Shown one piece after another: positions 5,284 through 6,652 of a stretch of DNA of 6,652 bases. Within the stretch, counting starts at the first letter, position 1, and the number at the start of each line of letters is the position of its first letter. Origin of the DNA: CAYQEC01 sp964569015 (GTDB lineage: Bacteria; Actinomycetota; Acidimicrobiia; Spongiisociales; UBA5794). The stretch is from contig CAZMSN010000079.1 of assembly GCA_964569015.1 (NCBI GenBank), positions 1-6,652 of the forward strand, in the 5' to 3' direction. Under the pieces are notes generated by a model, which searched no databases, had not been told where the DNA came from, and saw only the letters and a program-made list of their open reading frames with translations. A program made the translations under genes and the position numbers.

Positions 5284-6126
5284 GTGAAACGCATTGTTTC
5301 CCTGCTGGCTCTTCTCGTTCTCCTCACGGGCTGCACGATCCGGATGGATTCCAAGCTCGTGCTGAACGAGGACGAGTCGGGCACTTTTGCCATCGAGATG
5401 TCCGCCGACGAGGAGCTTCGCCAGCTCGCCGAGTCGGAGGGCGGCGAGCCCATCGACTTCACCGAGGGCCTCGAGGACGTCCCGGCCGGCTGGACGGTGG
5501 AGGAGTTCACCGACGGTGAGTTCCAGGGCATCCGTGTCGAGCGGGCATTCGCGAGCATCCAGGAGCTCGAGGACGAGCTCTCGGGGCTCGTCGCGTCGGG
5601 CAACACCTCGGCCACGGGACTCATGACCGACATCGGCCTGACGCACGAGGGAGACGAGTTCCGATTCAACGCGGATCTGGCAGGCATTGCCGAAGGACTC
5701 GGCGAGGTCGCCGGAGGCGATCTCGGTGAGGGGATGGAGGGGTTCGATGCCGCGACGCTCTTCGATTCCCTCTTCGAGATCCGCCTCATCGTCACGCTGC
5801 CGGGCTCGATCGGCGAGAACAACGCCGACAAGGTCGACGGCAATACACTCACCTGGTTGGTGACCCTCGATGACGAGGGCAAAGTGATCGAGGCGGTCTC
5901 GACGGTCGGTGGCGGCGGCAACGCAATCGTGATCGCCCTCGCGGTGCTCGCCGGTTTGGTGCTGATTGGCCTGGGGGCGGCGTACCTGCAGAGCCGGAAG
6001 CGCAAGAAGGCGGAAGAGGTGGTCGAATCCATGGGCTCGCCCATCGTCGGTGAGCCACCGGTGGACGTTGCCGATGTGGCTTCCGAGCAGGTCGTCGAGG
6101 ACGCCGGGGAGTCCGAGGAGACCTAG
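5284..6126 (+). CDS. LppM-like lipoprotein with C-terminal membrane helix
   Basis: This 280-residue protein starts at GTG with a lipoprotein signal peptide (1-16) ending in the lipobox LTGC; Cys17 would be the lipidated first residue. The mature part begins IRMDSKLVLNEDESGTFAIE, which fits the LppM domain of actinobacteria (mycobacterial LppM and related proteins, formerly DUF3153). A central region is rich in Glu, Gly and Leu, and NTLTWLVTLDD (187-197) resembles the usual end of the domain. A glycine stretch (209-212) leads into a helix (about 213-234), then the basic QSRKRKK (236-242) and an acidic tail to residue 280. The topology is therefore doubly anchored: lipid at the N-terminus, domain outside, helix, tail inside. 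The molecular function of the family is not established; mycobacterial LppM has been linked to phagocytosis. It is a plausible substrate of the Lnt homologue in this window. Family assignment is by motif memory only. Confidence 0.8.
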   Translation: MKRIVSLLALLVLLTGCTIRMDSKLVLNEDESGTFAIEMSADEELRQLAESEGGEPIDFTEGLEDVPAGWTVEEFTDGEFQGIRVERAFASIQELEDELSGLVASGNTSATGLMTDIGLTHEGDEFRFNADLAGIAEGLGEVAGGDLGEGMEGFDAATLFDSLFEIRLIVTLPGSIGENNADKVDGNTLTWLVTLDDEGKVIEAVSTVGGGGNAIVIALAVLAGLVLIGLGAAYLQSRKRKKAEEVVESMGSPIVGEPPVDVADVASEQVVEDAGESEET

Positions 6127-6147
6127 CGGCGGCGGATCAGCCGGCGT
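6101..6147. terminator. Inverted repeat spanning both convergent stops, possible bidirectional terminator
   Basis: ACGCCGG (6101-6107) pairs perfectly with CCGGCGT (6141-6147). Inside it GTCCG (6111-6115) pairs with CGGAT (6133-6137) with one G-T wobble, separated from the outer stem by a symmetric 3-by-3 internal loop. The structure encloses the lipoprotein stop (6124-6126) and overlaps the ArsR stop (6137-6139). There is no T-run, so it is a candidate for structure-based termination at a junction with only 10 bp of intergenic DNA. Confidence 0.35.
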
Positions 6148-6445
6148 TGACCGTGTGGTCTGCGATGACCTCGCGGAGCAGATCCATGGCCTCGATGATC
6201 TTCGACGAGGTGACCGAGTAGTAGGCCCACTGGCCGTCTCTGCGGCATGTCACGAGGTCTCTGTCGCGCAGTACGGCCAGATGCTGTGACACGTTGGCCT
6301 GGGGGATTCCCAGCTCGGACACGAGTTCGGAGACGGTGCGCTCTCCATCGCGGAGGGCGTCGATGATCAGAAGGCGCTTGGGGTCGGCGAGACCCCTGCA
6401 CACGTCGGCGTGGAGCCTGCTCATCTCGGACGGTGCCGAGGACAT
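6137..6445 (-). CDS. ArsR/SmtB-family winged-helix transcriptional regulator
   Basis: This small protein (102 residues from the ATG at 6445) is almost entirely an ArsR winged-helix domain. DVCRGLADPKRLLIIDAL (14-31) forms the first helices, TVSELVSELGI (37-47) leads into the recognition helix QANVSQHLAVLRD (49-61), and LVTCRRDGQWAYYSV (64-78) is the wing. Family members are dimeric repressors released from DNA by metals, sulfur species or other signals. The classical ELCVC metal motif is absent; the only cysteines are C16 and C67, so the inducer cannot be read from sequence. Other possible starts are 6481 (12 residues longer) and 6424 (shorter). I chose 6445 because a -10-like box stands six nt before it. 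It lies 72 bp after a permease-like gene on the same strand and may regulate that locus or itself. Confidence 0.9.
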   Translation of the reverse strand: MSSAPSEMSRLHADVCRGLADPKRLLIIDALRDGERTVSELVSELGIPQANVSQHLAVLRDRDLVTCRRDGQWAYYSVTSSKIIEAMDLLREVIADHTVNAG

Positions 6446-6451
6446 GGGCGC

Positions 6452-6481
6452 ACTATGGCGACGAGGCGCGGTCCGACGCAA
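6452..6481 (-). promoter_or_regulatory. Candidate leaderless promoter of the ArsR gene
   Basis: On the minus strand TTGCGT (6476-6481) is followed by an 18-nt spacer and CATAGT (6452-6457), then six bases (gcgccc) and the ATG. The final bases through the start codon closely match those at the phosphatase gene and the 17-codon frame. There is no Shine-Dalgarno sequence before this ATG. A short inverted repeat, GCGGA-G-TCCGC (6495-6505), lies just upstream and could be an autoregulatory operator, but it does not resemble a known ArsR site. Confidence 0.35.
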
Positions 6482-6517
6482 GTCGATCGGCGAGGCGGAG
6501 TCCGCTGCAGCCGCGGG

Positions 6518-6652
6518 TCACGCGATCGGTCGGAGGAGCCGTGCCGCCGGGGGCCTGCGTGAGACGGCGGCGGCGATCAGCCCGGCAACCACGGGAACCC
6601 CGACGATGACGACGGCGACGGCGAACCATGGCACGATGATGGGGTAGCCCTC
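6518..6652 (-). CDS. C-terminal end of a membrane protein, probably FtsX-like ABC permease (partial)
   Basis: The minus strand is open from the window edge to a TGA at 6518-6520, giving 44 residues. They begin EGYPIIVPW, continue as a hydrophobic helix of about 20 residues (about 10-30: Val, Ala, Ile, Gly, with GVPVVAG at 18-24) and end in a basic tail starting SRRPP. Nearly every codon ends in G or C, like the neighbouring genes. A last helix followed by a short Arg-rich cytoplasmic tail resembles the C-terminus of actinobacterial FtsX-type permeases of ABC exporters; with only 44 residues this is a suggestion. The start and most of the gene lie outside. It reads in the same direction as the ArsR gene 72 bp downstream, so the two may be linked. 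Confidence 0.65.
   Translation of the reverse strand, partial: EGYPIIVPWFAVAVVIVGVPVVAGLIAAAVSRRPPAARLLRPIA

Noticed and set aside
1..6652. Mobile element, CRISPR array, toxin-antitoxin or phage-defence system
   Set aside because: No transposase or integrase, terminal repeats, spaced repeat array, or nuclease/defence domains were found. The gene content is housekeeping and envelope-related with even composition.

Overview
This is high-GC DNA (roughly two-thirds G+C by eye, with G or C at most third codon positions). It carries an actinobacterial-type gene set: a LytR-CpsA-Psr cell-wall ligase, an Lnt-type two-part membrane acyltransferase, an LppM-like lipoprotein and apparently leaderless starts. 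Actinomycetota is the best reading. An uncultured or Acidimicrobiia-like lineage is possible, but that is a guess. Nothing here marks a mobile element, phage, CRISPR array, rRNA or tRNA.

Layout from left to right: (1) 13-1041, minus, LCP-family phosphotransferase. (2) 1213-1998, minus, inositol-monophosphatase-family phosphatase, divergent from (3) 2158-3645, plus, apolipoprotein N-acyltransferase homologue (Lnt). (4) 3642-4916, minus, class-III PLP aminotransferase; its stop overlaps the lnt stop inside one CTAG. (5) A 367-bp divergent gap holding promoters, a candidate 17-codon leaderless leader ORF and a small inverted repeat. (6) 5284-6126, plus, LppM-like lipoprotein with an additional C-terminal membrane helix. 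(7) 6137-6445, minus, ArsR-family regulator, convergent with the lipoprotein gene after only 10 bp. (8) 6518-6652, minus, the C-terminal end of a membrane protein, probably an FtsX-like ABC permease, which runs off the window.

Several products act at the cell envelope (LCP ligase, Lnt, LppM-like lipoprotein, permease), and the lipoprotein is a plausible substrate for the Lnt homologue. The genes mostly alternate in strand and do not form one operon. Only the last two minus-strand genes (permease end, then ArsR) and possibly the phosphatase and LCP gene pair could be co-transcribed.

I do not see a convincing new multi-gene system. The points most worth checking are: the Lnt homologue has Ser where the catalytic Cys should be, with further changes at active-site positions; three minus-strand starts share a near-identical leaderless context (-10 box, 6-7 nt, then ATG, with GCGCCCATG at the start); a 17-codon ORF precedes the aminotransferase; and inverted repeats straddle both convergent stop junctions.
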